Below are positions 54,675-63,650 of a DNA stretch of 64,000 nt, in pieces. A program made the translations under genes and the position numbers. The notes below the pieces were generated by a model. That model was not told the DNA's origin. It did no database searches and was given only the letters and a program-made list of their open reading frames with translations. Source of the DNA: JAIBCC01 sp963763855 (GTDB taxonomy: Bacteria; Acidobacteriota; Blastocatellia; Pyrinomonadales; Pyrinomonadaceae); NCBI GenBank assembly GCA_963763855.1, contig CAVXPU010000005.1, positions 1,984,001 through 2,048,000 on the forward strand, in the 5' to 3' direction. Position 1 is the stretch's first letter. Each line of letters starts with the position of its first letter.

Positions 54675-55829
54675 TTGAGTAACGGTAATTATTTATTTAC
54701 TTCGGAATCAGTAACCGAAGGTCATCCTGATAAAATTTCTGATCAAATTTCGGATGCAATACTTGATGCTATCTTGGCACAAGACCCAACAGCACGAGTT
54801 GCGTGTGAAACGATGGTAACGACAGGCTTAGCTATTGTTGCTGGTGAAATCACGACAACAGCAAGCATCAATCATCAACAAATCATTCGCGAAACAATCA
54901 GTGAAATTGGTTATAACAACGCGGCTTTTGGTTTTGACAGCAACACATGTTCTGTTATCAATGCGTTAGGCACGCAATCGCCTGACATCGCCCAAGGCGT
55001 TGACACAGGCGGTGCCGGAGACCAAGGTTTGATGTTTGGGTTCGCTTGTAATGAGACGCCTGAATTGATGCCGATGCCTATTCAAGTAGCACATAATTTG
55101 ACCCGAAAGCTCTCGGAAGTTCGCAATAACGGGAAACTTCCCTATCTGCGTCCCGATGGAAAATCGCAAGTTTCAGTTGAATACCGAGACGGCAAACCGT
55201 TTCGAATTGACGCAGTTGTGATTTCTTCTCAGCATTCTGACGATGTTACTAATGAGCAGCTTCGCTCGGAAATTATGGAACACGTAATCAACGCGGTAAT
55301 TCCTGCGGATTTGTTGGACGAAAACACAAAATATCACATCAATCCAACCGGACGGTTCGTTGTCGGCGGACCAATGGGCGACGCGGGTTTAACCGGTCGA
55401 AAGATTATTGTTGACACATACGGCGGCTACGCTCCGCATGGCGGCGGTGCTTTTTCAGGCAAAGATCCGACGAAAGTTGACCGTTCTGCGGCGTATATGG
55501 CTCGCTATATCGCGAAAAATATTGTTGCTGCCGGTTTGGCGGATAAAGTTACAGTTCAATTGGCTTATGCGATTGGCGTTGCGGAACCAGTTTCGGTATT
55601 AGTCGATACACACGGGACAGGAAAAGTTGACGAAGGCAAATTATCAGACGCAGTTCGAGAGAACTTCTCTTTGACTCCGAAAGGAATTATTGATGCGTTA
55701 GACTTGCGTCGTCCTATTTATAAGGCGACCGCAGCATTCGGACATTTCGGACGCGAGGGCTTTTCTTGGGAAGCTACCAATAAAGTTGACGCTCTTTTGA
55801 ATTCGCTGAGCGAAGCAAAAGCAGTATAG
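54675..55829 (+). CDS. metK: S-adenosylmethionine synthetase
   Basis: The 384-residue protein starts at TTG, placed 10 bp after AAAGGAG. It has EGHPDKISDQISDA (ATP-binding His), the loop GAGDQGLMFGFA and the P-loop-like GGGAFSGKDPTKVDRSAAY. It makes SAM from methionine and ATP. It is followed by ahcY 74 bp later and shares a promoter, so SAM production and SAH removal are co-regulated. Confidence 0.97.
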   Translation: MSNGNYLFTSESVTEGHPDKISDQISDAILDAILAQDPTARVACETMVTTGLAIVAGEITTTASINHQQIIRETISEIGYNNAAFGFDSNTCSVINALGTQSPDIAQGVDTGGAGDQGLMFGFACNETPELMPMPIQVAHNLTRKLSEVRNNGKLPYLRPDGKSQVSVEYRDGKPFRIDAVVISSQHSDDVTNEQLRSEIMEHVINAVIPADLLDENTKYHINPTGRFVVGGPMGDAGLTGRKIIVDTYGGYAPHGGGAFSGKDPTKVDRSAAYMARYIAKNIVAAGLADKVTVQLAYAIGVAEPVSVLVDTHGTGKVDEGKLSDAVRENFSLTPKGIIDALDLRRPIYKATAAFGHFGREGFSWEATNKVDALLNSLSEAKAV

Positions 55830-55903
55830 AAATTTAAGATTCCGAATTTCAGATTCCATAGTTATTTTGGAATCCGGAGTTTGGTAAAAGGAACATAATA
55901 AAA

Positions 55904-57184
55904 ATGGCAAAAGAAGGAATTTCGATGGATTACGACATTAAAGACATTAATCTTGCACCGCAAGGCAAACAAAGAATCGAATGGGCTGACCGTGAAATGC
56001 CTGTTCTCAGACTTATTCGTGAGCGTTTTGAACAAGAAAAACCATTAGCAGGAATCAAATTAGTTGCTTGTGCTCACATTACAACTGAAACAGCTAATCT
56101 GGCTCGTGCATTACAAGCCGGTGGAGCAGAAGCAATTTTAATCGCTTCAAATCCGCTTTCTACTCAAGATGATGTAGCAGCGTCTTTAGTTTCTGATTGG
56201 GGAATCCCCGTTTTTGCACATAAAGGCGAATCAACTGATACATATATGAGCCATGTTCGTATGGCTTTGGATTCAAACCCAAACATCATTATTGATGACG
56301 GTTCTGATGTAGTTGCAACTATGCTCAAAGAAAAACCGGAGCTTGCTAAAACTATCATTGGAACAACGGAAGAAACCACCACTGGAATTGTTCGCCTTCA
56401 AGCAATGCAAAAAGCGGGAGTGCTCAACTTCCCTTCAATCTCTGTAAACGACGCTCAAACAAAACACATGTTTGACAACCGTTACGGCACAGGTCAATCA
56501 ACTTTAGACGGTGTAATTCGTGCGACAAACATTTTGTTAGCAGGAAAGACCTTAGTTACAGTAGGTTACGGCTGGTGTGGTAAAGGTGTGGCGATGCGTG
56601 CGAGAGGAATGGGAGCGAATGTTATCGTTACCGAAATCGATCCGATCAAAGCGATTGAAGCCGTAATGGACGGTTTCCGCGTTCTTCCGATGACCGAAGC
56701 TTGCAAACTCGGCGATTTCTTTATCACCGTTACAGGCAACCGACACGTTATCGACAAAGAGCATTTTGAGACAATGAAAGACGGTGCAATCGTCTGTAAT
56801 TCAGGACATTTTGACTTGGAATTGAACCTTTCAGCCTTGAAAGAAATGTCAACCGAAGTTATTACTCGTCGTCCGTTTGTTGAAGAATACATGGGCAAAA
56901 ACGGCAGAACCGTTATTGTTTTGGGCGAAGGTCGATTGATCAATTTGGCAGCTGCAGAAGGACATCCTGCATCAGTAATGGATATGTCGTTCGCTAACCA
57001 AGCATTGTCGGCTGAATATCTTGTTAAACAAAAAGGAAAACTTGCCGGCGGCGTTCACGTTTTGCCGAAAGAAGTTGACCAAGAAATTGCATCATTGAAA
57101 TTAAAAGCAATGGGCGTTTCGATTGATACTTTGACTTCGGATATGATGGAGTATATGACATCGTGGGAATCAGGAACAGAGTAG
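55904..57184 (+). CDS. ahcY: Adenosylhomocysteinase
   Basis: The 426-residue SAHH has ACAHITTETANLARAL, the catalytic and NAD regions EETTTGIVRLQAM, NAQTKHMFDNRYGTGQS-like segment and the Rossmann motif VTVGYGWCGKGVAMRARGMGA (split). It cleaves SAH to adenosine and homocysteine. RBS AAAAGGAAC is present. With metK it forms the methylation-cycle operon, closed by a terminator. It lacks the long insert of some bacterial SAHHs. Confidence 0.96.
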   Translation: MAKEGISMDYDIKDINLAPQGKQRIEWADREMPVLRLIRERFEQEKPLAGIKLVACAHITTETANLARALQAGGAEAILIASNPLSTQDDVAASLVSDWGIPVFAHKGESTDTYMSHVRMALDSNPNIIIDDGSDVVATMLKEKPELAKTIIGTTEETTTGIVRLQAMQKAGVLNFPSISVNDAQTKHMFDNRYGTGQSTLDGVIRATNILLAGKTLVTVGYGWCGKGVAMRARGMGANVIVTEIDPIKAIEAVMDGFRVLPMTEACKLGDFFITVTGNRHVIDKEHFETMKDGAIVCNSGHFDLELNLSALKEMSTEVITRRPFVEEYMGKNGRTVIVLGEGRLINLAAAEGHPASVMDMSFANQALSAEYLVKQKGKLAGGVHVLPKEVDQEIASLKLKAMGVSIDTLTSDMMEYMTSWESGTE

Positions 57185-57200
57185 TTTTGAAGTAAACGTT

Positions 57201-57246
57201 AAAAAGAAAAAGGCAAAAGTTACAAAAACTAATGCCTTTTCTTTTT
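57201..57246. terminator. Terminator after ahcY
   Basis: AAAGAAAAAGGCA pairs with TGCCTTTTCTTT around an A+T-rich loop, with a T-run after it on the plus strand; it lies between ahcY and the converging toxin gene. Confidence 0.8.
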
Positions 57247-57622
57247 ATAAAAATTCGACATTTTCAAAAAAGAATTTCTCTAAATCTTCTCTACTCATTT
57301 CACCGCTTGCAACTTCCAGATAGACTTCTTCCAATTTATCAACATTCGCGAAGAGTTTTGCACCGTTCATCAACAAAAAAACGTCCGCCGAAATTGCTCC
57401 AACGCGTTTATTTCCGTCAACAAATGCATGTGCTTTAATTAAATGGTAAGCGTAAGTAGCCGCACAAACAATGATTCCTGCTTCTTCGTAGTAGAAACGA
57501 TTCTCTGCTGATGCTAACGCCGAAAGCAAACCGTTTTCATCTCGCAAGCCTTCGCTTCCGCCTTGAGCGTTGATGGTTGCCGCGTGAATTTCAAAAAGCT
57601 GCTCTTTAGACAAAAAAATCAT
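57245..57622 (-). CDS. doc: Doc-type (Fic fold) toxin
   Basis: The 125-residue protein has the Doc motif HAFVDGNKRVGAISADVFLLMNG (split), the usual HxFx(D/N)(A/G)NKR kinase-type active site. Doc phosphorylates EF-Tu to stop translation. It overlaps the antitoxin by 4 bases. The partner is AbrB-like instead of the canonical Phd, a variation that occurs in Doc systems. Confidence 0.92.
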   Translation of the reverse strand: MIFLSKEQLFEIHAATINAQGGSEGLRDENGLLSALASAENRFYYEEAGIIVCAATYAYHLIKAHAFVDGNKRVGAISADVFLLMNGAKLFANVDKLEEVYLEVASGEMSREDLEKFFFENVEFL

Positions 57623-57864
57623 TTTTCATCTACACCTTTTGCTAACCTTTCCAACAAATCTTTTCTTTCAACCATTACAGTTTTAAGTGCAGATTCGAAC
57701 AACTCTTGTCGTGCCTTTTCAGTCAAAGGTTTTATGACCAAAGATTTGTCATTCAACGAAAGTTCAACCTCATCCCCGATTCCGATATTCATCAATGCCA
57801 AAATATCCTTAGGCAAAACGATTGCCGCCGAATTCCCTAATTGTGTAATTTTTTTTGTCAACAT
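57619..57864 (-). CDS. AbrB/MazE-type antitoxin
   Basis: The 81-residue protein has the swapped-hairpin AbrB pattern: KKITQLGNSAAIVLPKDILALMNIGIGDEVEL (split) and then a C-terminal tail that likely binds the toxin. It precedes the Doc gene with 4-base overlap, so it would be made first. It probably autorepresses the operon. Confidence 0.9.
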   Translation of the reverse strand: MLTKKITQLGNSAAIVLPKDILALMNIGIGDEVELSLNDKSLVIKPLTEKARQELFESALKTVMVERKDLLERLAKGVDEK

Positions 57865-57910
57865 AATAGTTATAACAATATACTTACGCAGTTCGAATTG
57901 TCAATAAATT

Positions 57911-60259
57911 TTAAGTTTTGACTTTGCTTAGAAGAAATAGACCGATGATCGAAAATATCGCAAGAGGTCCCCATACGGCTATGCTTGGCTCAATCGCTCC
58001 GCTCAAACCGTATTGTTCAAAAATATTTGTAACTCCCATAAACAGCAGCCAAACTGCGACGGCATAACCGAGCGTTAGCACTTTGCCCTGTCTATGCAAA
58101 GATAAAGCGAAGGGAGCGGTGAAAAGGGTGATTATTAGGGGAAGAAAAGGAATAGAATATCTTTTCGCCAAGGCGATTTCATATGCTCGTTTTTCGTTGT
58201 CAGATTCAGTCGCTTCTATAAAATTCTTTATCTCCTGAATCGCGAGGTGGCTGGGTTTACGTTGGAGATGAGTGAATGGATTATAACTTTCCTTGATCTC
58301 CTGATTAAATGACTGATTTTCAATAACCCTCTGTGCCTCGTTTTCCCAAGTTATTTGCCTGGAATTTCCTGTGATATCAATTTTCTGATTCGACCAGATA
58401 GCCGCATCAGCGATGAAAACTTCGCGAAGTTTATAATCACTATCGTCGAATTGATAGATAATCAAATCCTTAACATTTTGAGAATCGCTATTCAATAGTT
58501 TGTTTTCAGCAAGATTAAATGAATAAATTCGATTCTCGGTAGAAACCCAGTTCTTTCCACTACTTAAAGTCATCACGCCCTTATTTCTAATTTGAGAACG
58601 CAGATTGTCTTGAATTACATTCGCCTGTGGCAATAATTTTTCCTGAATCACCCAGTTAATTCCGCCAATCAGCATCATCAAAAGAAAACAAGGAAACAAT
58701 AGGCGATAGATACTTTGTCCTGCGGCGGTCCAAGTTACGACTTCATTCTGCCTCGACATAATAATGTAGGTCGCTAACGTGGCAATCATCAAAGCCGACG
58801 GCGAAATCTGTATGTAGATAAAAGGAACCAAGTAAGCCAAATAGGTCAACAATAGTGAGAACCCATTATTGATCGTTCCGGCAAATTTCCAGAGTTCGAA
58901 TGCCGTAAAAATCATGTAAATCGCCGTTAGGAAAGAAAATGTAAGGGCAAAATACTTGAGCAGGCTCTTGATAATGTCAAAATCAAGAATTCCAGTCGTC
59001 AAATTTGCGAGAGTATTTTTTGGTTTATTGATTCGTAATCTAATCGGAAAATTAAAACTGATCCGCTTCAGAAAACCGAAACCCGTTGCCAGAAATAATC
59101 GCTGCGAAAGGAAAAACCAGAATATCGCCAGTGCAGTTAAAATGACTGGAATCGTTCCGGCGATGAAAACGCTAATTTTATCGGTCCGTGCAAGTTGTTC
59201 GCCTAAAAGTGCCACCAAATAATAGATCACCAAACTGATCAATGCTAAAAATATACCCCAACCCCGTCCGCCCCGATTGAAACGGAGGACCAACGATGTA
59301 CCAAGCAAGGCGAATAGCAGCGGCGTTCCTGACAAAATAATCCTTCGCTGCCATAATATCTGAGCTTCCGTTTTTTCTTTGCCGGATTTGGTTTTTGCGT
59401 ATTGAGCGAGCTCAGAAAGTCCCATTTCCTCCGGATTTTCCTCGCTTTTGGTAAGTTTCGCCATTAATTCTGCCCGTTTTGTTTTAATGACTAGCCGTAA
59501 ATCCTTGAAGTTATCAGAAACCAATTTCGATGCAGGATTTTCCAGAGAAAAGGTATTAGACGTGGCATTTAACAAGACCAGTTCAGAATTCTCCACATTT
59601 TCCGCATTAGAATTATGAGAATCAATTCGACCATCTTTCGCGGTTATCAGACGCACTTCCTTAGTAGTGTTATCCTCTGTAAAAATGAAAATGTTTTTCC
59701 AAGTACCATTTTCAATATCGCCATCTTTCACATAAATCGTATAACCCTGAATCTCAGTGTTGAAAACACCGGGTTCGATTGGTGATTCCATTTTATAAAG
59801 AGCTGTTTGAACAGCAATTTTCCGAACGATTTGTGCAGCAAATGGAACTCCTTTGAGATTAATGAAGAACGCAAAAAAGGAAAAAAGTGTCCCAAGTAAA
59901 ATTATTGGAATAGCGATCTGCAGATTCCCTACTCCGGCGGCTCGTATCGCGACCAACTCACTATCGCCCTGTAATTTCGAAAGTCCAATGATTACACCAA
60001 TTAGCACTGCCATTGGACAGGTAAAAGCAATTACATTCGGGACTAAGGCGAGTGTTAGTTGCCAAACTAAGGCTGAAGGGATTGAATTGCTGAAGAAAAT
60101 GTCTGAGTATCTGCTGGCTTGCTGGACAAATAAGATAACGCTCAATAATAGCCATGCAAATGCCAAATACGGCAAGATAGCCCAAAGAATGTATTTTGAA
60201 ATTTGCCAGCTGAATCGCATTATTTGAGACCTAAAGTGCCGCCAAAACTCTCTCACCAA
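57911..60259 (-). CDS. Fused LptF-LptG LPS-export permease
   Basis: The 782-residue protein contains two YjgP/YjgQ permease units. The first (about residues 15-395) has six membrane helices with the LptF-like N-terminal region ILWAILPYLAFAWLLLSVIL and a periplasmic jellyroll; the second (about 430-780) starts DIIKSLLKYFALTFSFL, contains a second jellyroll with ITWENEAQRVIENQSF, and ends with SLHRQGKVLTLGYAV. LptF and LptG normally come from two genes and form the LptB2FG transporter. The fusion probably works as one polypeptide half-dimer replacement. Confidence 0.9.
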   Translation of the reverse strand: MVREFWRHFRSQIMRFSWQISKYILWAILPYLAFAWLLLSVILFVQQASRYSDIFFSNSIPSALVWQLTLALVPNVIAFTCPMAVLIGVIIGLSKLQGDSELVAIRAAGVGNLQIAIPIILLGTLFSFFAFFINLKGVPFAAQIVRKIAVQTALYKMESPIEPGVFNTEIQGYTIYVKDGDIENGTWKNIFIFTEDNTTKEVRLITAKDGRIDSHNSNAENVENSELVLLNATSNTFSLENPASKLVSDNFKDLRLVIKTKRAELMAKLTKSEENPEEMGLSELAQYAKTKSGKEKTEAQILWQRRIILSGTPLLFALLGTSLVLRFNRGGRGWGIFLALISLVIYYLVALLGEQLARTDKISVFIAGTIPVILTALAIFWFFLSQRLFLATGFGFLKRISFNFPIRLRINKPKNTLANLTTGILDFDIIKSLLKYFALTFSFLTAIYMIFTAFELWKFAGTINNGFSLLLTYLAYLVPFIYIQISPSALMIATLATYIIMSRQNEVVTWTAAGQSIYRLLFPCFLLMMLIGGINWVIQEKLLPQANVIQDNLRSQIRNKGVMTLSSGKNWVSTENRIYSFNLAENKLLNSDSQNVKDLIIYQFDDSDYKLREVFIADAAIWSNQKIDITGNSRQITWENEAQRVIENQSFNQEIKESYNPFTHLQRKPSHLAIQEIKNFIEATESDNEKRAYEIALAKRYSIPFLPLIITLFTAPFALSLHRQGKVLTLGYAVAVWLLFMGVTNIFEQYGLSGAIEPSIAVWGPLAIFSIIGLFLLSKVKT

Positions 60260-60983
60260 AATTTTCTTTACCCAATATGTGAGAAATTATCCGCTTCAGT
60301 ATCTGCGAAATTGTTCTGACTTCTTCAGGTTTATCTAACGTATATTCCACAAATCTGGCAGGTGAATAACTTTGTGCGGAAAGAAATATATTCCTCTCAA
60401 TCGAAGAAATATTGGAGTCTTTAGCAGGCTTCCTACAGCTCGAACAAAGCAAATGATAGTTTATCTGAAGATTAGTCTGATCATTTAAGCCAATCTCGCG
60501 TTGGCAGGCATCGCACACATTCCAATTAGGTAGAAAACCCGATAGTTTCAAAATCCAAAACTCAAAGTAAAGTGCAATGCTACCAAGACTTTGCGGTTCT
60601 GAGACGGCTGTTTCCAAGCAAATCTTGGACATTCGGTAAAGCGTTTCATTTGGCTCATTCGGCGGAGCAAATTCAATCAATAAATCCGATAAGTATGAAA
60701 ATTTCTGCAGGAATTCGGGATTGCCGGCTTCAACAAAATAGGATTTTCGCAAATCTATGCTGTCAATTGACACTAATTCCCTTTCTTCCTTTTGAAAATA
60801 AGTCAGATCAACTACTGAAAATGGCTCCAAACCTCCACCAAATTTACTTTTCAGGCGTTTTGCTCCCTTCGCAACACCCCTTATAAGTCCGTGGTCTCTT
60901 GTCAGAAAAACGACAATCTTGTCAGATTCCGCCAACGAATAACTTTTCAGGATCAAACTTTCTGATTCGTGTGTCGCCATCAT
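60231..60983 (-). CDS. recO: DNA repair protein RecO
   Basis: The 250-residue protein has the N-terminal OB fold ESLILKSYSLAESDKIVVFLTRDHGLIRGVAKGAKR (split) and the Cys-rich zinc region CDACQREIG and CSSCRKPA. RecO helps RecF/RecR load RecA on SSB-coated DNA. It overlaps lptFG by 29 bases at its 3' end; the two are probably co-transcribed. Confidence 0.92.
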   Translation of the reverse strand: MMATHESESLILKSYSLAESDKIVVFLTRDHGLIRGVAKGAKRLKSKFGGGLEPFSVVDLTYFQKEERELVSIDSIDLRKSYFVEAGNPEFLQKFSYLSDLLIEFAPPNEPNETLYRMSKICLETAVSEPQSLGSIALYFEFWILKLSGFLPNWNVCDACQREIGLNDQTNLQINYHLLCSSCRKPAKDSNISSIERNIFLSAQSYSPARFVEYTLDKPEEVRTISQILKRIISHILGKENFGERVLAAL

Positions 60984-60989
60984 TATTAC

Positions 60990-61160
60990 TTACCACGGAA
61001 TAAAATAAAACACCCAAGCCATAGCCAAGCTAATGAGTGTAAATTGTCCAAAGATTTTCAGACCATATAAAAGTTTACCTTTTGTATTACCTTCTGAAAT
61101 AACCCCCATCACAATTCCTGCAAAGATTGCGAAGCCGATCAAATATAAAAAGTGAATCAT
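60990..61160 (-). CDS. Small two-helix membrane protein
   Basis: A 56-residue frame begins MIHFLYLIGFAIFAGIVMGV and ends ISLAMAWVFYFIPW, with a short basic loop (SEGNTKGKLLYG) between two hydrophobic segments. Its start overlaps the upstream gene's stop by 4 bases and its stop lies 6 bp before recO, which supports translation. The clear helix-loop-helix pattern and operon position make it more likely real than chance. No family recognised. Confidence 0.7.
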   Translation of the reverse strand: MIHFLYLIGFAIFAGIVMGVISEGNTKGKLLYGLKIFGQFTLISLAMAWVFYFIPW

Positions 61161-61537
61161 TCCTTTCTCCCTTCGGCGATGTCGAATGCATCAATCACTG
61201 CCAAATAATTCAATAATCCTGCTACTTCCAAAAATCTGCCGCCATATTCAAACGTCGCCCAAGCTGCGACATTTGCCGGAGGGTTCATCTTTAATATCAA
61301 ATCAACGATAAAACCAAGTCCATTTCCAGAGCTGGCAAAATAATTAAGGATGTGGAGCAAAAAGCCGTCTTTGAAACTAAATCCGGGATAGTACGCTCCC
61401 CCGCTCACAATTCCAATGATGAACATTAGCCAAATAACGCTTCCGATCAGCAGACCACGTCGCCATCTTCCTTGTAAAAGATGTCCGCCACCTGGAATCA
61501 ACCAAGCTATTGCTGCATAAAACCAAGAATTTTCCAT
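61157..61537 (-). CDS. Conserved membrane protein (DUF6677-like)
   Basis: The 126-residue protein has four hydrophobic stretches. The start, FYAAIAWLIPGGGHLLQGRWRRGLLIG, resembles the glycine-rich loop of DUF6677-like membrane proteins of Acidobacteriota and Planctomycetota. The end carries LLNYLAVIDAFDIAEGRKE. Role unknown. It is upstream of the 56-residue membrane protein and recO in an apparent operon. Confidence 0.65.
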   Translation of the reverse strand: MENSWFYAAIAWLIPGGGHLLQGRWRRGLLIGSVIWLMFIIGIVSGGAYYPGFSFKDGFLLHILNYFASSGNGLGFIVDLILKMNPPANVAAWATFEYGGRFLEVAGLLNYLAVIDAFDIAEGRKE

Positions 61538-61565
61538 TTTATTCTCTCAATTAATCTCAACTATC

Positions 61566-61637
61566 GCTTTAACTGTCGGCTTGCCGACTTCTAGTATTTC
61601 AATCAAATACAGACGCCTAAACTATTGATTTAATTAC
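61566..61637. repeat. Repeat fragment shared with 35377-35438
   Basis: GCTTTAACTGTCGGCTTGCC (61566 onward) is nearly the reverse complement of 35380-35399, and GCCTAAACTATTGATT at 61615-61630 matches the end of the 35.4-kb copy in direct orientation. It lies in the 122-bp gap between genes on the minus strand. Confidence 0.45.
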
Positions 61638-61659
61638 ACTAAGCTACCTAAAATAACTC

Positions 61660-62865
61660 TTAGTATAATAAATAAGGGATTCGTTGCGTCTTAAATGCTT
61701 TCTCGCCTTCAACCCAAGAGTTTTTTATCTCTTGAACTGAGTGTCCGCCTTCAAATGCTTCTCTCAATTTGCACGAACCATGAATTACATCAAAAGGATT
61801 TCGGTCAAATACATATTCATACGGGGGATTTTTCCATTTGAAATCATTCGGATACAAATCAAACGCAACTTTCACCATCGCAATTCCAGTAATTACAGGC
61901 TTAAAAACAGCCCTATCCAAAACGTGAACAAATGCCCCGCCGCACCCTTTTCCAGCATCTTTCTGGAATGTAGGCTGGAAATTTATCGGTCTAAACATAA
62001 CGCCTTCAAGGTTTAATGAATTCAACGCACGTGCGTAGTCGTTAGCGTTAATATAACTTGCACCAATAATTTCAAATGGGCGGGTCGTTCCGCGACCTTC
62101 TGAAACTTGGGTTCCTTCAAAATAGACTGTTCCGGGGAAAACAACGGCTGTATCGACTGTCGGCATATTCGGCGAAGGCATTACCCACGGACAATCCGTT
62201 TCGTCAGCGTAATCCTCTCTCGTCCAATTATCCATTGTAATTACTTCCAGATCACATTTAAGCTCAAAATCTTCATTGAAAAGCCGTGCAAGCTCGCCAA
62301 TCGTCATACCGTGACGCATCGGGATCGGATACATTCCAACAAAGCTTTCATGCCCGATTTCCAGTATATTTCCTTCAATATCATTACCATTTATCGGATT
62401 CGGTCTATCCAAAACAAAAAACTTTTTACCATATTTCGCACAAGCCCGCATGGCGTTCGCCATTGTGTATATGAATGTATAAACGCGACAGCCAACATCT
62501 TGTAGATCAAACACTAAGGCGTCAACATCTGAGAGCATACTTGAAGTTGGCTCACGCGTTTCACTATACAAAGAATAGATCGGCAATTCCGTCTCGGAGT
62601 CCTTTCCGTGGGCAGTTTCGATCATATTATCCTGCAAATCGCCTCGAATCCCATGTTGCGGACCGAAAAGCGTGGTCAGATTTATATCGTCATGAGCGAA
62701 AAATAGATCTGCAGCGTGTACAAAATCATGATTAACTGTTGCCTGATTGCAAATCAAACCGATCCGCATATTCCCAAAGTATTTCTTCGGATTCTCTAAA
62801 GCCTTTTCCAAGCCTAGTTTAATGGGCTTTCGCTGAAGTTTTGCCATAACTGTGTTTACTTGCAT
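61660..62865 (-). CDS. namZ: DUF1343 exo-beta-N-acetylmuramidase (NamZ-like, GH171)
   Basis: The 401-residue protein has the DUF1343 pattern: RIGLICNQATVNHDFVHAADLFF, FGPQHGIRGDLQDN, LVFDLQDVGCRVYTFIYTM and WVMPSPNMPTVDTAVVFPGT. NamZ releases MurNAc from the non-reducing end of peptidoglycan fragments. The start could also be ATG at 62847, which avoids overlap with the upstream stop; the choice does not alter the domain. With the NagZ-like gene it implies cell-wall sugar recycling. No signal peptide is seen. Confidence 0.9.
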   Translation of the reverse strand: MQVNTVMAKLQRKPIKLGLEKALENPKKYFGNMRIGLICNQATVNHDFVHAADLFFAHDDINLTTLFGPQHGIRGDLQDNMIETAHGKDSETELPIYSLYSETREPTSSMLSDVDALVFDLQDVGCRVYTFIYTMANAMRACAKYGKKFFVLDRPNPINGNDIEGNILEIGHESFVGMYPIPMRHGMTIGELARLFNEDFELKCDLEVITMDNWTREDYADETDCPWVMPSPNMPTVDTAVVFPGTVYFEGTQVSEGRGTTRPFEIIGASYINANDYARALNSLNLEGVMFRPINFQPTFQKDAGKGCGGAFVHVLDRAVFKPVITGIAMVKVAFDLYPNDFKWKNPPYEYVFDRNPFDVIHGSCKLREAFEGGHSVQEIKNSWVEGEKAFKTQRIPYLLY

Positions 62866-63566
62866 TTTTCAATAAATGTTTCAAAAATATTCCTGGATAA
62901 ATCGTCAGTTTTCCAATTCAATTCCGGATGCCATTGCACTCCAACAATAAACCTATCGTCTCTGCTATCTTCGATGCATTCAATTACTTCATCCTTTGCC
63001 CAAGCAGTTGCCAGTAAATCTTTGCCGATCTTACCGACCGCTTGATGGTGATGTGAATTAACTCGAATCCCAGAAGTTATTTTTCCACCGAATAACTTGG
63101 ATTCTTCTGCAAAATCAAGAGAATGCGAATTTCTCTCGAGCGGAATGCCCTGTTCGTGTCTTATACACTTAGGCACTTGGCTTTCGATATCTTGAATCAA
63201 TGTTCCACCACGAAAAACGTTCAGAGCTTGCATACCGTAGCAGATTGCCAATAGCGGCAAATTAATCTTTTCGCCTTCCTCAAGTACCAAGGCATCAGTT
63301 TCATCCTTTTCAAAAATTGTCTTTTTCAAACGAGGATGAGGTTCTTCCCCGAAGCGAAATGGGTCAACATCAGTATCGCTTCCCGGCAACAAAATGCCGT
63401 CTAAACCACTCAAGCAGTCTGCAACGTATTCTCTGCTCGGAATCAACGAAAGATGCACCGGAATTGCTCCAAGTCCTTGTAAAGCCTCGCTATAATCGCG
63501 TCCTAAATAAAAGCGTCGGGTTTCAATTTCCAGACGCATTGTAATTCCGATTCTTGGCTTTTTCAT
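62856..63566 (-). CDS. Class I glutamine amidotransferase-like hydrolase (C26)
   Basis: The 236-residue protein starts at MKKPRIGITMRLE; an earlier in-frame start is less likely. The catalytic Cys is in LLAICYGMQALNVF, with VNSHHHQAV and VQWHPELNWK supplying the His and Glu. Family members include gamma-glutamyl-GABA hydrolase (PuuD). Its end overlaps the NamZ-like start region, so they form an operon; the link suggests a cell-wall peptide substrate, but this is speculative. Confidence 0.88.
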   Translation of the reverse strand: MKKPRIGITMRLEIETRRFYLGRDYSEALQGLGAIPVHLSLIPSREYVADCLSGLDGILLPGSDTDVDPFRFGEEPHPRLKKTIFEKDETDALVLEEGEKINLPLLAICYGMQALNVFRGGTLIQDIESQVPKCIRHEQGIPLERNSHSLDFAEESKLFGGKITSGIRVNSHHHQAVGKIGKDLLATAWAKDEVIECIEDSRDDRFIVGVQWHPELNWKTDDLSRNIFETFIEKCK

Positions 63567-63650
63567 ATCCCGCTTATTAATGTTCAAACAAATCGGCTCG
63601 TCTGTCAATTTGAGCAAATCGTTCTAAACCTTTATCATTAAGTTTTTATT

